64,000 nt of DNA from Chryseobacterium rhizosphaerae (GCF_003385455.1 NZ_QNUF01000006.1:62001-126000); one strand, 5' to 3'; positions 52,576-60,869 are shown, counted from the stretch's first letter. Notes: a model not told the origin generated them from the letters alone. Program-made: numbers and translations.

Positions 52576-52583
52576 CAAATATA
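52576..52583 (-). promoter_or_regulatory. -7 promoter box of the 44-aa gene
   Basis: Minus strand TATATTTG, an exact TAnnTTTG, 22 bp before the ATG at 52554. The 26-bp palindrome lies just upstream. Confidence 0.55.
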
Positions 52584-52587
52584 CTTC

Positions 52588-52613
52588 AAAATTAGAACAA
52601 TTGTTCTAATTTT
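52588..52613. promoter_or_regulatory. 26-bp perfect palindrome, TetR operator candidate
   Basis: Perfect palindrome with half-site AAAATTAGAACAA, between a TetR-type gene (plus strand) and the 44-aa/membrane-protein pair (minus strand). It sits directly upstream of the minus-strand -7 box. Confidence 0.8.
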
Positions 52614-52635
52614 AAAAATAGTATCAATAAAATAT

Positions 52636-52643
52636 TATATTTG
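52636..52643 (+). promoter_or_regulatory. -7 promoter box of the TetR gene
   Basis: TATATTTG, an exact TAnnTTTG, ending four bases before the ATG at 52648, which implies a leaderless mRNA or use of the second ATG at 52651. Confidence 0.45.
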
Positions 52644-52647
52644 TTAA

Positions 52648-53280
52648 ATGATGAAAACCAAAGAAAAAATTTTACTGAAGGCCCTCGAACTCTTTAATGA
52701 GAAAGGTTATACTACAATCACTACCAGACATATCGCTGCGGAGCTCAATATCAGTCCGGGAAACTTGCATTATCACTTCAAACATTCAGAAGATATCATT
52801 AAAATACTCTTCCAGGAACTCGTACTGAAAATGGACGAACTGCTGAATACAATGAAAGAAATGGAAAATAATACGCTGGAAAACCTTTATCAGTTTACTT
52901 TTTCAACGTGTAAAATATTTTATTCTTTCCGGTTTATATTCGTTAATTTTGTAGATATCTTAAAAGAAATTCCAGAAATAAGATCACAGTATGAAGAGAT
53001 CCATACCAGTAGAAAAGAAGAATTTCAGATGATCTTTTCCGGATTACAAAAGAATAATATTTTTAAAAAAGATGTACCTGAATTTATGATGGACAGCCTT
53101 ATCCAGCAGATTTTCATTATTGCCGATAACTGGCTTACCCACAACAGGTTAATTTTAAAACTGGATCAAGAGGCAGCGATATCGCATTATACCTTGCTGC
53201 AGATGAATCTTTTCTATCCTTTTCTGAATAAAGAACAGCAGAAATTATATGAAAAACAATATATCACCCCTACACCATGA
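52648..53280 (+). CDS. TetR/AcrR family transcriptional regulator
   Basis: A 210-residue TetR-type regulator. The HTH is EKILLKALELFNEKGYTTITTRHIAAELNISPGNLHYHFKHSEDIIKILFQE (about 5-56); the rest is helical and ligand-binding. The gene begins with ATG-ATG, four bases after its -7 box. Its TGA overlaps the ATG of the GNAT gene in an ATGA. A 26-bp palindrome upstream is the likely operator, shared with the divergent 44-aa/membrane-protein pair. Confidence 0.92.
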   Translation: MMKTKEKILLKALELFNEKGYTTITTRHIAAELNISPGNLHYHFKHSEDIIKILFQELVLKMDELLNTMKEMENNTLENLYQFTFSTCKIFYSFRFIFVNFVDILKEIPEIRSQYEEIHTSRKEEFQMIFSGLQKNNIFKKDVPEFMMDSLIQQIFIIADNWLTHNRLILKLDQEAAISHYTLLQMNLFYPFLNKEQQKLYEKQYITPTP

Positions 53281-53744
53281 TCATCAGGAAAGGAAACACA
53301 GCTGATCTTGCGGATATGAAGCTTCTTTTTGCGGAAACCATTACGGATGTCTGCAAGGAAGACTACAATAACGAACAGATTGAAGTTTGGAAGTCAGGTA
53401 CTGAAAATGAAGAAAGATGGCTAAAAGTAATAGAGAAACAGCACATTTTGATTGCTGTTTCTGAAAATAAAATGATTGGGTTTTGCACCCTCGATCAGGG
53501 AAACTATATTGATTTGCTCTTTGTACATAAGAATTATCAGCATCAGGGAATTGCAAAGGCATTGTATACTCAGATAGAACAGGAAGCCCTACAACAGGAG
53601 GCATCCATACTAAATGCCGATGTCAGCAAGACAGCAAAACCTTTTTTTGAAAAAATGGGTTTTAAGGTGAATGCTGAACAAACTGTACACCTCAAAGGAG
53701 TTGACCTCATCAACTATAAGATGAGTAAAAATCTGATTACATAA
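53277..53744 (+). CDS. GNAT family N-acetyltransferase
   Basis: A 155-residue acetyltransferase of the GNAT fold. The acetyl-CoA site is QHQGIAKALYTQIEQEALQQ (about 89-108; motif A Q-x-x-G-x-A), following the beta-4 strand YIDLLFVHKNY. The N-terminal MIIRKGNTADLADMKLLFAET is the usual first strand-helix. The substrate is unknown. It overlaps the TetR gene by four bases, and the AraC-type gene begins five bases after its stop, so the three form one operon. Confidence 0.9.
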   Translation: MIIRKGNTADLADMKLLFAETITDVCKEDYNNEQIEVWKSGTENEERWLKVIEKQHILIAVSENKMIGFCTLDQGNYIDLLFVHKNYQHQGIAKALYTQIEQEALQQEASILNADVSKTAKPFFEKMGFKVNAEQTVHLKGVDLINYKMSKNLIT

Positions 53745-53749
53745 AAAAG

Positions 53750-54574
53750 ATGATGCCTGACCAACTGCCCGAATATCATGAATTTAGAATTCCTGTTCCC
53801 CAGGAGTTTGAAAATGTATTCACTCATTTCTATTTTGCTGAAAATACTTCTGCTGGGGCTATCGTCAAAACTTTACTTCCCACTTACCAAACCCTGTTAT
53901 TATTCTGCTTTGGGGAGCAGGCATCCATGTCTACCCGTGAAAAAACGATTATCAGTGTTGATAAGTGTATCGTTTTCGGTCCTGTAAGACAAGCTTTTGA
54001 TTATATGCTTCCGGCAGGTTCTTCTATACTTGTAGCTAATTTTAAAGATGATGCATTCTTTAGGTTTTTTGGAAAACTTTCTTTTGTCCATACAACAGCT
54101 AAACACCCTGATCAACTTCTGGATGAAAATTGCTTTACTAATTTATGGTATGAGCTTTCCCACCTCCAGTCTGCTACAGAACAGGTGAATCATATTTTAG
54201 AATTCTGTATTCCATATTTACAGGATCAGGATACTATAAGCAAACTTTTAAGTGGTATTGAAAATGATCATTTGAATCCGATAAAAATCGTTTCTGAACA
54301 GACGAACCAGACCGAAAGAAATATTCAGCGCAAACAGAAGGAACAATTTGGATATTCTATTAAGGAAATTAACCGTTACAACCGCTTTTTAAAAGCCATA
54401 AAAATCATAGAAAAAGAGACCGCAAAGCAGGAAAAAGTTCAGTGGTTTCACATCATCGATGAATGCGGTTATTATGATCAAAGCCAGCTTATTCATGATT
54501 TCAAACATTTTTTGAATATTTCCCCTGCCCAATACCTGAAGTTTCAACAGGATATCTGCAATCCTAAATCCTGA
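53750..54574 (+). CDS. AraC family transcriptional regulator
   Basis: A 274-residue regulator. The first ~180 residues are a sensor domain of a type common in Bacteroidota, DUF6597-like in layout (RIPVPQEFENVFTHFYFAEN... TLLLFCFGEQ), and the C-terminal ~100 residues the AraC DNA-binding domain, with NPIKIVSEQTNQTERNIQRKQKEQFGYSIKEINRYNRFLKAIKII and WFHIIDECGYYDQSQLIHDFKHFLNISPAQYLKF. It is the last gene of the TetR-GNAT-AraC unit and points towards the flavodoxin-fold oxidoreductase gene. Confidence 0.88.
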   Translation: MMPDQLPEYHEFRIPVPQEFENVFTHFYFAENTSAGAIVKTLLPTYQTLLLFCFGEQASMSTREKTIISVDKCIVFGPVRQAFDYMLPAGSSILVANFKDDAFFRFFGKLSFVHTTAKHPDQLLDENCFTNLWYELSHLQSATEQVNHILEFCIPYLQDQDTISKLLSGIENDHLNPIKIVSEQTNQTERNIQRKQKEQFGYSIKEINRYNRFLKAIKIIEKETAKQEKVQWFHIIDECGYYDQSQLIHDFKHFLNISPAQYLKFQQDICNPKS

Positions 54575-54619
54575 TCTTCAGATTTCGTTTTCTTACAATT
54601 TTTAACATTCCCACTGCTT

Positions 54620-54627
54620 TACATTTG
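54620..54627 (+). promoter_or_regulatory. -7 promoter box of the oxidoreductase gene
   Basis: TACATTTG, an exact TAnnTTTG, 26 bp before the ATG at 54654. Confidence 0.55.
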
Positions 54628-54653
54628 TCTTATAAATTTAAAAAAGCAGCGCA

Positions 54654-55244
54654 ATGAAACATTTAATTATTTATGCACACCCTAACGAAGGCAGTTTAAA
54701 TCACAACATTTTAAGCCACATTATAGAAACGCTTCAGTCTGAACATCACGAGCTCAGAATCAGGGATCTTTATCAGATGAATTTCGATCCTGTTTTATCG
54801 TTAGCAGATATGCAGGGGCAGCGTAGTGGACAAGTAGCTGATGATATACAGCAGGAACAGGATTTTATTTCATGGGCAGATCAAGTCACCTTTATCTATC
54901 CCATCTGGTGGACTGGACTTCCTGCTATCATGAAGGGATATATAGACCGTGTTTTCAGTTACGGTTTTGCCTATCGTTATGACCAGGGAATACAAAAAGG
55001 ACTTTTAAAAGGGAAAAAAGCCGTTATCATCAATACCCATGGAAAGTCTCATGAAGAATATAAACAAACAGGAATGGATACGGCACTTTCTCTTACTTCT
55101 GATCAGGGTATTTTTACCTATTGCGGCTTTGAGATCATCCAACATCTCTTTTTTGACAAAGCTGACAGAGCCTCTGCGGAAGATCTTGAATTATGGAAAA
55201 AACAGATCTCAGCAGCTTATCTCCAGCCTGTTCTTAATCACTAA
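54654..55244 (+). CDS. NAD(P)H-dependent oxidoreductase, flavodoxin-like fold
   Basis: A 196-residue quinone-reductase-type enzyme. The N-terminal IYAHPNEGSLNHNILSHI (about 5-22) is the FMN/FAD phosphate loop of the NQO1/KefF family. FIYPIWWTGLPAIMKGYIDRVFSYGFAY (about 81-108) is the second flavin-binding and dimer segment, and KAVIINTHG follows. It probably carries out two-electron reduction of quinones or related compounds with NAD(P)H. It is regulated by its own promoter and perhaps by the AraC-type regulator just upstream. Confidence 0.92.
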   Translation: MKHLIIYAHPNEGSLNHNILSHIIETLQSEHHELRIRDLYQMNFDPVLSLADMQGQRSGQVADDIQQEQDFISWADQVTFIYPIWWTGLPAIMKGYIDRVFSYGFAYRYDQGIQKGLLKGKKAVIINTHGKSHEEYKQTGMDTALSLTSDQGIFTYCGFEIIQHLFFDKADRASAEDLELWKKQISAAYLQPVLNH

Positions 55245-55311
55245 AATAAAATTTTATAATGGCATGGTATTCGCTTAAAGATTGATAAGTAAAATTGTTT
55301 TGAACCATTAT

Positions 55312-55375
55312 TTTAAACCATTAAGATTAGTAATTAGTTAATTTTTAACATCACTATATATCTTGATGGTTTAAA
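55312..55375. repeat. inverted repeat upstream of the tyrS leader
   Basis: Sixteen-base arms TTTAAACCATTAAGAT (55312-55327) and ATCTTGATGGTTTAAA (55360-55375) with one G-U pair and a 32-base A/T-rich loop. The AACCATTA of the left arm is also present just upstream at about 55303-55310. It may end the upstream transcript or bind a regulator. Confidence 0.6.
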
Positions 55376-55400
55376 TATTGGCTTTCGATTAAAAAGTTTC

Positions 55401-55408
55401 TATATTTG
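55401..55408 (+). promoter_or_regulatory. -7 promoter box of the tyrS leader
   Basis: TATATTTG, an exact TAnnTTTG, ending six bases before the leader ATG at 55415. Confidence 0.6.
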
Positions 55409-55414
55409 TATCTC

Positions 55415-55513
55415 ATGAAACACTTAAACAGCATATTGCGTCTTCCATTTTTCAGTGAGTATTACTCCCCGACCTATCGTTCGGGAAGACTTTCTATAGC
55501 TATTATTCAGTAA
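55415..55513 (+). CDS. tyrosine leader peptide of the tyrS attenuator
   Basis: A 32-residue open frame beginning MKHLNSILRLPFFSEYYSP and ending at TAA 55511-55513. It holds three Tyr codons within six positions (Tyr16, Tyr17, Tyr21) just before a set of alternative RNA stems and a strong terminator, directly upstream of a tyrosyl-tRNA synthetase gene. This is the classical layout for ribosome-mediated attenuation by tyrosine shortage. No family is known. Confidence 0.72.
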   Translation: MKHLNSILRLPFFSEYYSPTYRSGRLSIAIIQ

Positions 55514-55563
55514 AATTATCTACATATATATAGAGCCCGGACAGTATCTGTCCGGGCTTTTTC
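55468..55563 (+). promoter_or_regulatory. attenuator with alternative stems before tyrS
   Basis: Segment 1 CCCGA (55468-55472) can pair with segment 2 TCGGG (55481-55485). Segment 2, as TTCGGG (55480-55485), can instead pair with CCCGGA (55536-55541) in segment 3. Segment 3 AGCCCGGACAG (55534-55544) otherwise forms the terminator with CTGTCCGGGCT (55548-55558) followed by TTTTTC. A ribosome stalled at the Tyr codons would cover segment 1 and free segment 2 for antitermination. Confidence 0.7.
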
Positions 55564-55581
55564 ATTTTAAAATTATTCAAT

Positions 55582-56784
55582 ATGATCAGTACATTACAAG
55601 AAAATGTGGCCATTACTCTTCCTGAAAACGGGTTGGAGGAAAAGCTGAAACTCGCCAAAGAGGAAAACAGAAAATTAACTGTAAAATTGGGCTTTGATCC
55701 AACAGCCCCTGACTTACATTTAGGGCATGCGGTGGTGCTAAAGAAACTGAAACAGTTTCAGGATCTGGGACATCAGATTGTGATTGTTGTAGGAAGTTTC
55801 ACAGCAAGAATTGGTGATCCCACAGGGAAAAATAAGGCAAGAAAACCTTTAAGTTCCGAGGAAGTAGAGCATAATGCCAAAACCTATATCAATCAGCTAT
55901 CTAAAGTTATTGATGTAGAAAAAACAAAAATCGCCTTCAATTCTGATTGGTTAGACATTCTTGATTTTTCGGAGGTTATTCAGCTGATGTCAAAAGTAAC
56001 GGTAGCCCAGCTCATGCACAGAAACGATTTCAATAAAAGGTTCGCAGAAAATACCCCTATTGCCATGCATGAATTGGTATATCCTATCCTTCAGGGTTTT
56101 GATTCAGTGAAAATTGAATGTGATATTGAAATGGGAGGAACTGATCAGCTTTTCAACTGTACTATGGGGAGGCAGCTCCAGGAAGTTCATCAGTTACCTG
56201 CACAAATTGTCATGTGCATGCCCCTTTTAAAAGGACTTGATGGAAAAGAAAAAATGAGTAAATCTCTGAATAATACGATTGGTCTTACTGATGAGCCCAA
56301 TGAGATGTTTGGGAAAACCATGTCTATTCCGGATTCTTTAATTGATGAATTTATTGAACTCACCACAGATTTCTCACCGGAAGAAAAAGCTGTATTAACA
56401 TCAAGGATAGAAAATGGAGAAAATCCAATGAATATAAAAAAGCTGATTGCCAGAAACATCATCAGTCAATACCATGATAAAGTCTCTGCCGAAAATGCAG
56501 AACTCTTCTTTAATCAACAGTTTCAGAATAAAAATTTTGAGGAAAAAAGTTTTGAGCCTGTTTCGATTGCTATTGTGTTGAATCATCTCCAAAATAAGAC
56601 GACTATCCTTGAACTATGTCATCATTTAAAAAACAGCCTGAGTAAATCTGCTGTGCGGAGGCTCATCCAAAGCGGAGGTGTTCAGCTCAATTCTGTCAAA
56701 ATCATAGAACCGGATCAGGAAATTGAACTTTCAAAGGGGCTTAAGATAAAAATAGGAAAGAGAAGCTTTTTTGAATTAGAGTAA
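55582..56784 (+). CDS. tyrS: tyrosine--tRNA ligase, type 2 (TyrZ-like)
   Basis: A 400-residue class I tyrosyl-tRNA synthetase. HLGH is at 46-49 (PTAPDLHLGHAV) and KMSKS at 224-228 (LDGKEKMSKSLNN). The tyrosine/tRNA site contains ECDIEMGGTDQLFNC. The C-terminal ~65 residues form an S4-like RNA-binding domain (KSAVRRLIQSGGVQLNSVKI). Exact KMSKS and HLGH motifs and the sequence class fit the TyrZ-like second type of bacterial TyrRS rather than the more common TyrRS. It lies behind a leader peptide and attenuator. Confidence 0.94.
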   Translation: MISTLQENVAITLPENGLEEKLKLAKEENRKLTVKLGFDPTAPDLHLGHAVVLKKLKQFQDLGHQIVIVVGSFTARIGDPTGKNKARKPLSSEEVEHNAKTYINQLSKVIDVEKTKIAFNSDWLDILDFSEVIQLMSKVTVAQLMHRNDFNKRFAENTPIAMHELVYPILQGFDSVKIECDIEMGGTDQLFNCTMGRQLQEVHQLPAQIVMCMPLLKGLDGKEKMSKSLNNTIGLTDEPNEMFGKTMSIPDSLIDEFIELTTDFSPEEKAVLTSRIENGENPMNIKKLIARNIISQYHDKVSAENAELFFNQQFQNKNFEEKSFEPVSIAIVLNHLQNKTTILELCHHLKNSLSKSAVRRLIQSGGVQLNSVKIIEPDQEIELSKGLKIKIGKRSFFELE

Positions 56785-56798
56785 AAAGAGAGAAACCG

Positions 56799-56897
56799 AA
56801 GGCTGGAAGAAGGAAAAAATAGTTTTCATTCAGTAGTATGGCTATGCTGAGGGATATCCTGTTGCCAAACACAGGTTCAAACGATACTTCCGGCCTT
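56799..56897. repeat. imperfect inverted repeat after tyrS
   Basis: AAGGCTGGAAG (56799-56809) and CTTCCGGCCTT (56887-56897) pair with one G-U, enclosing 77 bp. Possibly a REP-like intergenic element. I see no gene in this 200-bp gap. Confidence 0.45.
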
Positions 56898-56986
56898 TTC
56901 TTTCAGCTTCTGTTCTCACATAGTGAAATTTAGTGTTTGGAGCTCAGGTTAAATCAATATCTTCGTTATTCTAAAATCAGTATTCA

Positions 56987-57508
56987 ATGAGCTATATCAT
57001 GGTCGATATAGAATCGGACGGTCCGATTCCCGGGGATTTTTCTATGGTATGTTTTGGTGCCGTGCTTGTAGATGGGGAACTGGACAAGACTTTCTATGGG
57101 AAGCTAAAGCCTATTTCTGGAAAATACAATCCCGATGCTTTAGCGGTTTCAGGCTTCACAAGAGAAGAAACCATGGATTTTGAAGATCCTGAAAAAGTGA
57201 TGTCTACTTTTGAAGAATGGATCAAAACTCATTCTAAAGGAAGACCTATTTTCATCAGTGATAATAATGGTTTCGACTGGATGTTCATCTGCTGGTATTT
57301 TCATCATTTTCTTGGACGAAATCCTTTCGGCTACTCTTCAAGGAGATTGTCTGATCTGTATTGTGGATTGGAAAGGGATACTTTTGCCCAATGGAAACAC
57401 CTACGTAAAACTGAACACACCCATCATCCGGTAGACGATGCCCGCGGAAATGCTGAGGTTTTGTTATATTTGAAAAAAGAAATGGGACTGAAAATTGCAT
57501 TGAAATAG
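56987..57508 (+). CDS. DEDDh-type 3'-5' exonuclease
   Basis: A 173-residue RNase-T-like exonuclease. The acidic metal ligands of the DEDD fold are visible: Asp7 and Glu9 in MVDIESDGP, an Asp in ISDNNGFDWMF, and the C-terminal HHPVDDARGNAE with His and Asp. The length is short and the domain stands alone. It could act on RNA or single-stranded DNA; the substrate is unknown. It is a separate transcript from tyrS and is followed closely by the GNAT gene. Confidence 0.88.
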   Translation: MSYIMVDIESDGPIPGDFSMVCFGAVLVDGELDKTFYGKLKPISGKYNPDALAVSGFTREETMDFEDPEKVMSTFEEWIKTHSKGRPIFISDNNGFDWMFICWYFHHFLGRNPFGYSSRRLSDLYCGLERDTFAQWKHLRKTEHTHHPVDDARGNAEVLLYLKKEMGLKIALK

Positions 57509-57531
57509 CATCACTAATTTTTATCTTCAAC

Positions 57532-57981
57532 ATGGATCTTGACCTGCATTACGAAAAAGCCAATGAAAATGATATTGATTTCCTTCTCGATCTGAGAATG
57601 AAAACCATGAATCCTCATTATGCTGAATCTCATCTTCCGACCGACAAGGAAACGACTCTTAAAAGGATTCTTTATGAGTTTGATAAAGCTCATATTATTT
57701 TCCTTAATCAGCTTCCCATCGGGCTCTTAAAAATAAACAGAACTGCTGAGAAAACAGAAGTTCTCCAGCTTCAGATCGATCCCGAATTGCAAGGCCGTGG
57801 AGTGGGAAGAAGTATTTTAAAAAATATTCTTGATGAAGCTTCGGAAACAGGAAAAACAGTATCATTAAGTGTTTTAAAAACCAATAAGGCACAGCAGCTT
57901 TATTCCAGTTTAGGCTTTCAAATTGTAGGAGAAGATGAGCATTCTTACTTTATGGAAGTGAAAAATGAACAGGGCAATTAA
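57532..57981 (+). CDS. GNAT family N-acetyltransferase
   Basis: A 149-residue GNAT protein. The acetyl-CoA site is LQLQIDPELQGRGVGRSILKNILDEA (about 81-106), with the Q-G-R-G-V-G phosphate loop intact. The C-terminal TNKAQQLYSSLGFQIVGEDEHSYFMEV is the usual beta-6/beta-7 end. The substrate is unknown. It lies 23 bp after the exonuclease gene and faces the Ter module, which ends 12 bp away on the opposite strand. Confidence 0.9.
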   Translation: MDLDLHYEKANENDIDFLLDLRMKTMNPHYAESHLPTDKETTLKRILYEFDKAHIIFLNQLPIGLLKINRTAEKTEVLQLQIDPELQGRGVGRSILKNILDEASETGKTVSLSVLKTNKAQQLYSSLGFQIVGEDEHSYFMEVKNEQGN

Positions 57982-57993
57982 AACAAAGAAACA

Positions 57994-59505
57994 CTACTGA
58001 TTAGCCATCGTTACATAAATCAGCCGTCCCCCTTCATCAGCAGACAACAGTATTTTTTTACCATCCGTAAGTTCCACCATAGAACCAGGAGGAATTTCTT
58101 TCTGTTCTGTAATATCTTTCATACCGGGTAAACTTTGATTCACCAATACCCATTTCCCCTGATGAAAAGTAAAATATCCTACAGGCATTTTATCCTGCAT
58201 GGTAAGGTTTTCATTTCGGATGACCTTTCTGGACACATGCCATTTGAATAAATACTGGTTATGATACACCATCAGCCTGTGATTTTCAGGCTTCCATACC
58301 TCATCATCAAACTTAAAATATAAATCTAAAACGGGCAGACTTCCCTGATGAGGTGTTCCACAAAAAGGACATCTGGGTGTACTTGTATTATCAAAGACAT
58401 ACCATTTTTCTGTACAGGCAGAATGATGACAAGGCTGTATTAAATCTACTGTTTTCAGTAAAGCCGTTTCCCATTCATTAGCTGTAGGACGCCTGATAGG
58501 ATCGTGTAATCCATCTACAAATGCTTTTTTAAACAGATCGGAAAGATAAGGTCCAACAATGGTATAAGGTATATTTTTAGGATCTCCCCAGAAAGCATCC
58601 CATTTTCTCAGCTGATCGGTTTTCACATGATTGGTAGGGTCTTCAGGATGTTCCACAAACATTGCTTTCTCTCCCATGGATAGTATTTCGTCTTTTTCAG
58701 ACTCCAGATCCCATATTTTTCCTCCACGCAGCGGGTGCCTTCTTAAAAGGTACATATAAATCAGAGCGGCAAGAGCATGAAGATCCGTCTTCTGATTGGG
58801 TAAATACCTATCCGGATCGGTAAGGTTCAAATGCTGCGTTTTTAAAACTTCAGGAGCAATAAAATCTGCTGTCCCGATAACTTCAGGGGGAAATAACTTA
58901 GGAACTACAAGACCATCAATATCAATAATACAGGCTGATTTTGTAACCGGATCCACCAAAATATTATTGTAAGAGAGATCGGAATGGGCCAACCCCATCT
59001 GATGCAGCTTTTTAACGCCCCGGCTGATATTGATAGCGATCTGAAAATAGCTCAGCCAATCTCCAAGTTCAGACTGATCAAGCCTTAGCGGATATTGATG
59101 ATTCCGGAACATTGGTGCTGTAAACCATTTCCCTACTTTATCCTGACCCAGGATATTATCTGAACCCACATATCCTTTAGCAAAGAAGAATTTTTTATTA
59201 TAAATCGGGACAATGATCCCCGTCAGTTTATTTTTTTCAACAATATCATATGGCCATCTGAATATTTCGTTCAGAAAGTATTCCGAAGCATTCCCGTTCT
59301 GTATATTTCCCAAATATGTAGAAACAATTCTCATGATCCTTTCTTTCTGTCCTTCATCCAGCGGACTTCGGTAAAAAGCTACCACATAGTCCTTATCAGG
59401 TGAGAAGTAAACATCTTTCACGCCACCCCGGATCGGGCTTTCATCAACATATTCATAAGTTTTGGCTGCATCTAAAACAGAAACGACCTTAATTGTTTTT
59501 TTCAT
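57994..59505 (-). CDS. protein kinase of the TerY-phosphorylation triad
   Basis: A 503-residue serine/threonine kinase-like protein. The catalytic loop is HSDLSYNN at 174-181 (Asp176, Asn181) and the metal-binding motif is D-I-D at 195-197 in place of DFG. IGTADFIAPEVLK matches the activation loop and APE motif. From about residue 357 there is a zinc ribbon-like segment (CHHSACTEKW... CPFCGTPHQG), followed by a beta-rich C-terminus. The N-terminal Gly-rich loop is atypical (PIRGGVKDVYFS). It is the last gene of the Ter operon, six bases after the phosphatase gene, and probably phosphorylates a partner encoded there. Confidence 0.85.
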   Translation of the reverse strand: MKKTIKVVSVLDAAKTYEYVDESPIRGGVKDVYFSPDKDYVVAFYRSPLDEGQKERIMRIVSTYLGNIQNGNASEYFLNEIFRWPYDIVEKNKLTGIIVPIYNKKFFFAKGYVGSDNILGQDKVGKWFTAPMFRNHQYPLRLDQSELGDWLSYFQIAINISRGVKKLHQMGLAHSDLSYNNILVDPVTKSACIIDIDGLVVPKLFPPEVIGTADFIAPEVLKTQHLNLTDPDRYLPNQKTDLHALAALIYMYLLRRHPLRGGKIWDLESEKDEILSMGEKAMFVEHPEDPTNHVKTDQLRKWDAFWGDPKNIPYTIVGPYLSDLFKKAFVDGLHDPIRRPTANEWETALLKTVDLIQPCHHSACTEKWYVFDNTSTPRCPFCGTPHQGSLPVLDLYFKFDDEVWKPENHRLMVYHNQYLFKWHVSRKVIRNENLTMQDKMPVGYFTFHQGKWVLVNQSLPGMKDITEQKEIPPGSMVELTDGKKILLSADEGGRLIYVTMANQ

Positions 59506-59511
59506 ACTTTA

Positions 59512-60780
59512 TTAATAGATTATGGCCAAAGTTCGGTCATCATGGTTTCCTCTGCTCCAGAAATCCGCCCAGGTCAAAAGCTGCTTATCAATCTCTGCAT
59601 CACTGAGAAAATCTACCTTTGCCCTGTCATCATTATTCCCACTCAGATCATTAAAGAATAATTTCCAGCTGTCAATATCTTCCAGCTTATTTTCTGTAAC
59701 AAATTTAGGATCATAGATACCGTCTGTCATCAGGCTAAGGAAAGAAAAATCTTCCACACAGGTGATTCTAAAACGTGATGCCATCTGATCATTAAAAATT
59801 TCTTTCATCGTAATAAATCGGGTACCACCACTGAACTCTCCTACATCCATTGAATTCAGAAGCTGTACTTCTGAAAAATCTTTACTGATAAGGTTAATCG
59901 GGCAGTCTCCTACTCCAAAACTGAGAATTACATACCCAAATTCAAATTTTCTAGCCAGCGTAAAGATCAAGGTAGTATGCAGATCATTGATAGATAGACT
60001 ATGCTCAGCCGCTGCTTTTTCTAAGGTATAATAAACCTCCGTGACACTTTCATATAAATATTTTACAATATTCTGCCCGGCTTCATCTTTTCTATCCCGG
60101 GGATATTCAGTATCATAGATTATCCTGACATTTTTTTCAATTTCACGGAGTATATCTGTTGCACTGAAAAACATATTCACCGAATTAACCGCTAATCTAG
60201 CCCCCTCCCTAGCGGCCTTTGCCGAGCCTGCTCCATCTGAAACAGAAACTATACTCCAGGAGGAAGAAAGCTCATTGACTGCAAAATCATCATCCCTGAA
60301 TTTTCCTTCGTGGGCATGAGAACGGCCCCGTTTAGAAACCACAACAATTTTTTTGTCTAAAAAATTACCTTTATAGGAAGTCTCATCCTGTTTAGGAAAC
60401 TCAGCATCCTGAGCACTTGGAATATTTTTCCACAAATCTTTGGGGTTAGCATTGACAAACAACTGTATGGGTTTTATCTCCATGCTGCCTTCATCATGGA
60501 TATGAAAGAACTGGATATCTAAATGATACACATTACTCGTTACCGGAGTTCCTGACAGGGTATTGTTTTCGAAAACAAGTCCCGTTTCTTCAAGATTTCC
60601 TATACTTTTAATCTTTATATTCGGAAACATTGCCAGGTCAAAAATGAATTCATAAAACTGTTTTGAATTGGCATTTTTCAGGACCCAATGAGCCTCTTTA
60701 AATTCCTCTTTTTCTCGATCAATAACAGTTTTTTCCATGGTCTTTTTCTGAGTTCCAAAATAAATTTTAGGTATTTTCAT
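59512..60780 (-). CDS. PP2C-type phosphatase of the TerY-phosphorylation triad
   Basis: A 422-residue PP2C-family phosphatase, read from the ATG at 60780; a frame opens at a TTG six codons earlier. The N-terminal ~130 residues are a module of unknown role. The PP2C core begins KRGRSHAHEGKFRDDDFAVNE and continues VSVSDGAGSAKAAREGARLAVNSV, where Asp residues bind the metal ions; LSLMTDGIYDPKF and WADFWSRGNHDDRTLAIIY close it. Kinase, phosphatase and TerY genes in one minus-strand run give the known triad layout. Confidence 0.87.
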   Translation of the reverse strand: MKIPKIYFGTQKKTMEKTVIDREKEEFKEAHWVLKNANSKQFYEFIFDLAMFPNIKIKSIGNLEETGLVFENNTLSGTPVTSNVYHLDIQFFHIHDEGSMEIKPIQLFVNANPKDLWKNIPSAQDAEFPKQDETSYKGNFLDKKIVVVSKRGRSHAHEGKFRDDDFAVNELSSSWSIVSVSDGAGSAKAAREGARLAVNSVNMFFSATDILREIEKNVRIIYDTEYPRDRKDEAGQNIVKYLYESVTEVYYTLEKAAAEHSLSINDLHTTLIFTLARKFEFGYVILSFGVGDCPINLISKDFSEVQLLNSMDVGEFSGGTRFITMKEIFNDQMASRFRITCVEDFSFLSLMTDGIYDPKFVTENKLEDIDSWKLFFNDLSGNNDDRAKVDFLSDAEIDKQLLTWADFWSRGNHDDRTLAIIY

Positions 60781-60869
60781 GCGTGGTATATTCAGCAATT
60801 ATTACTATAATTCTATCCCATATTTTCTAAGCCGGATAATGAATCATTTTTTTCAGCTCAGTCCTGCTG

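Noticed and set aside
52426..52647. 73-codon open frame on the plus strand
   Set aside because: It covers the complement of the 44-aa gene and the regulatory palindrome and has no start signal; the minus-strand gene and promoters are better supported.
56860..56900. tRNA T-arm-like GGTTCAAA
   Set aside because: No acceptor, D or anticodon stem can be drawn around it.
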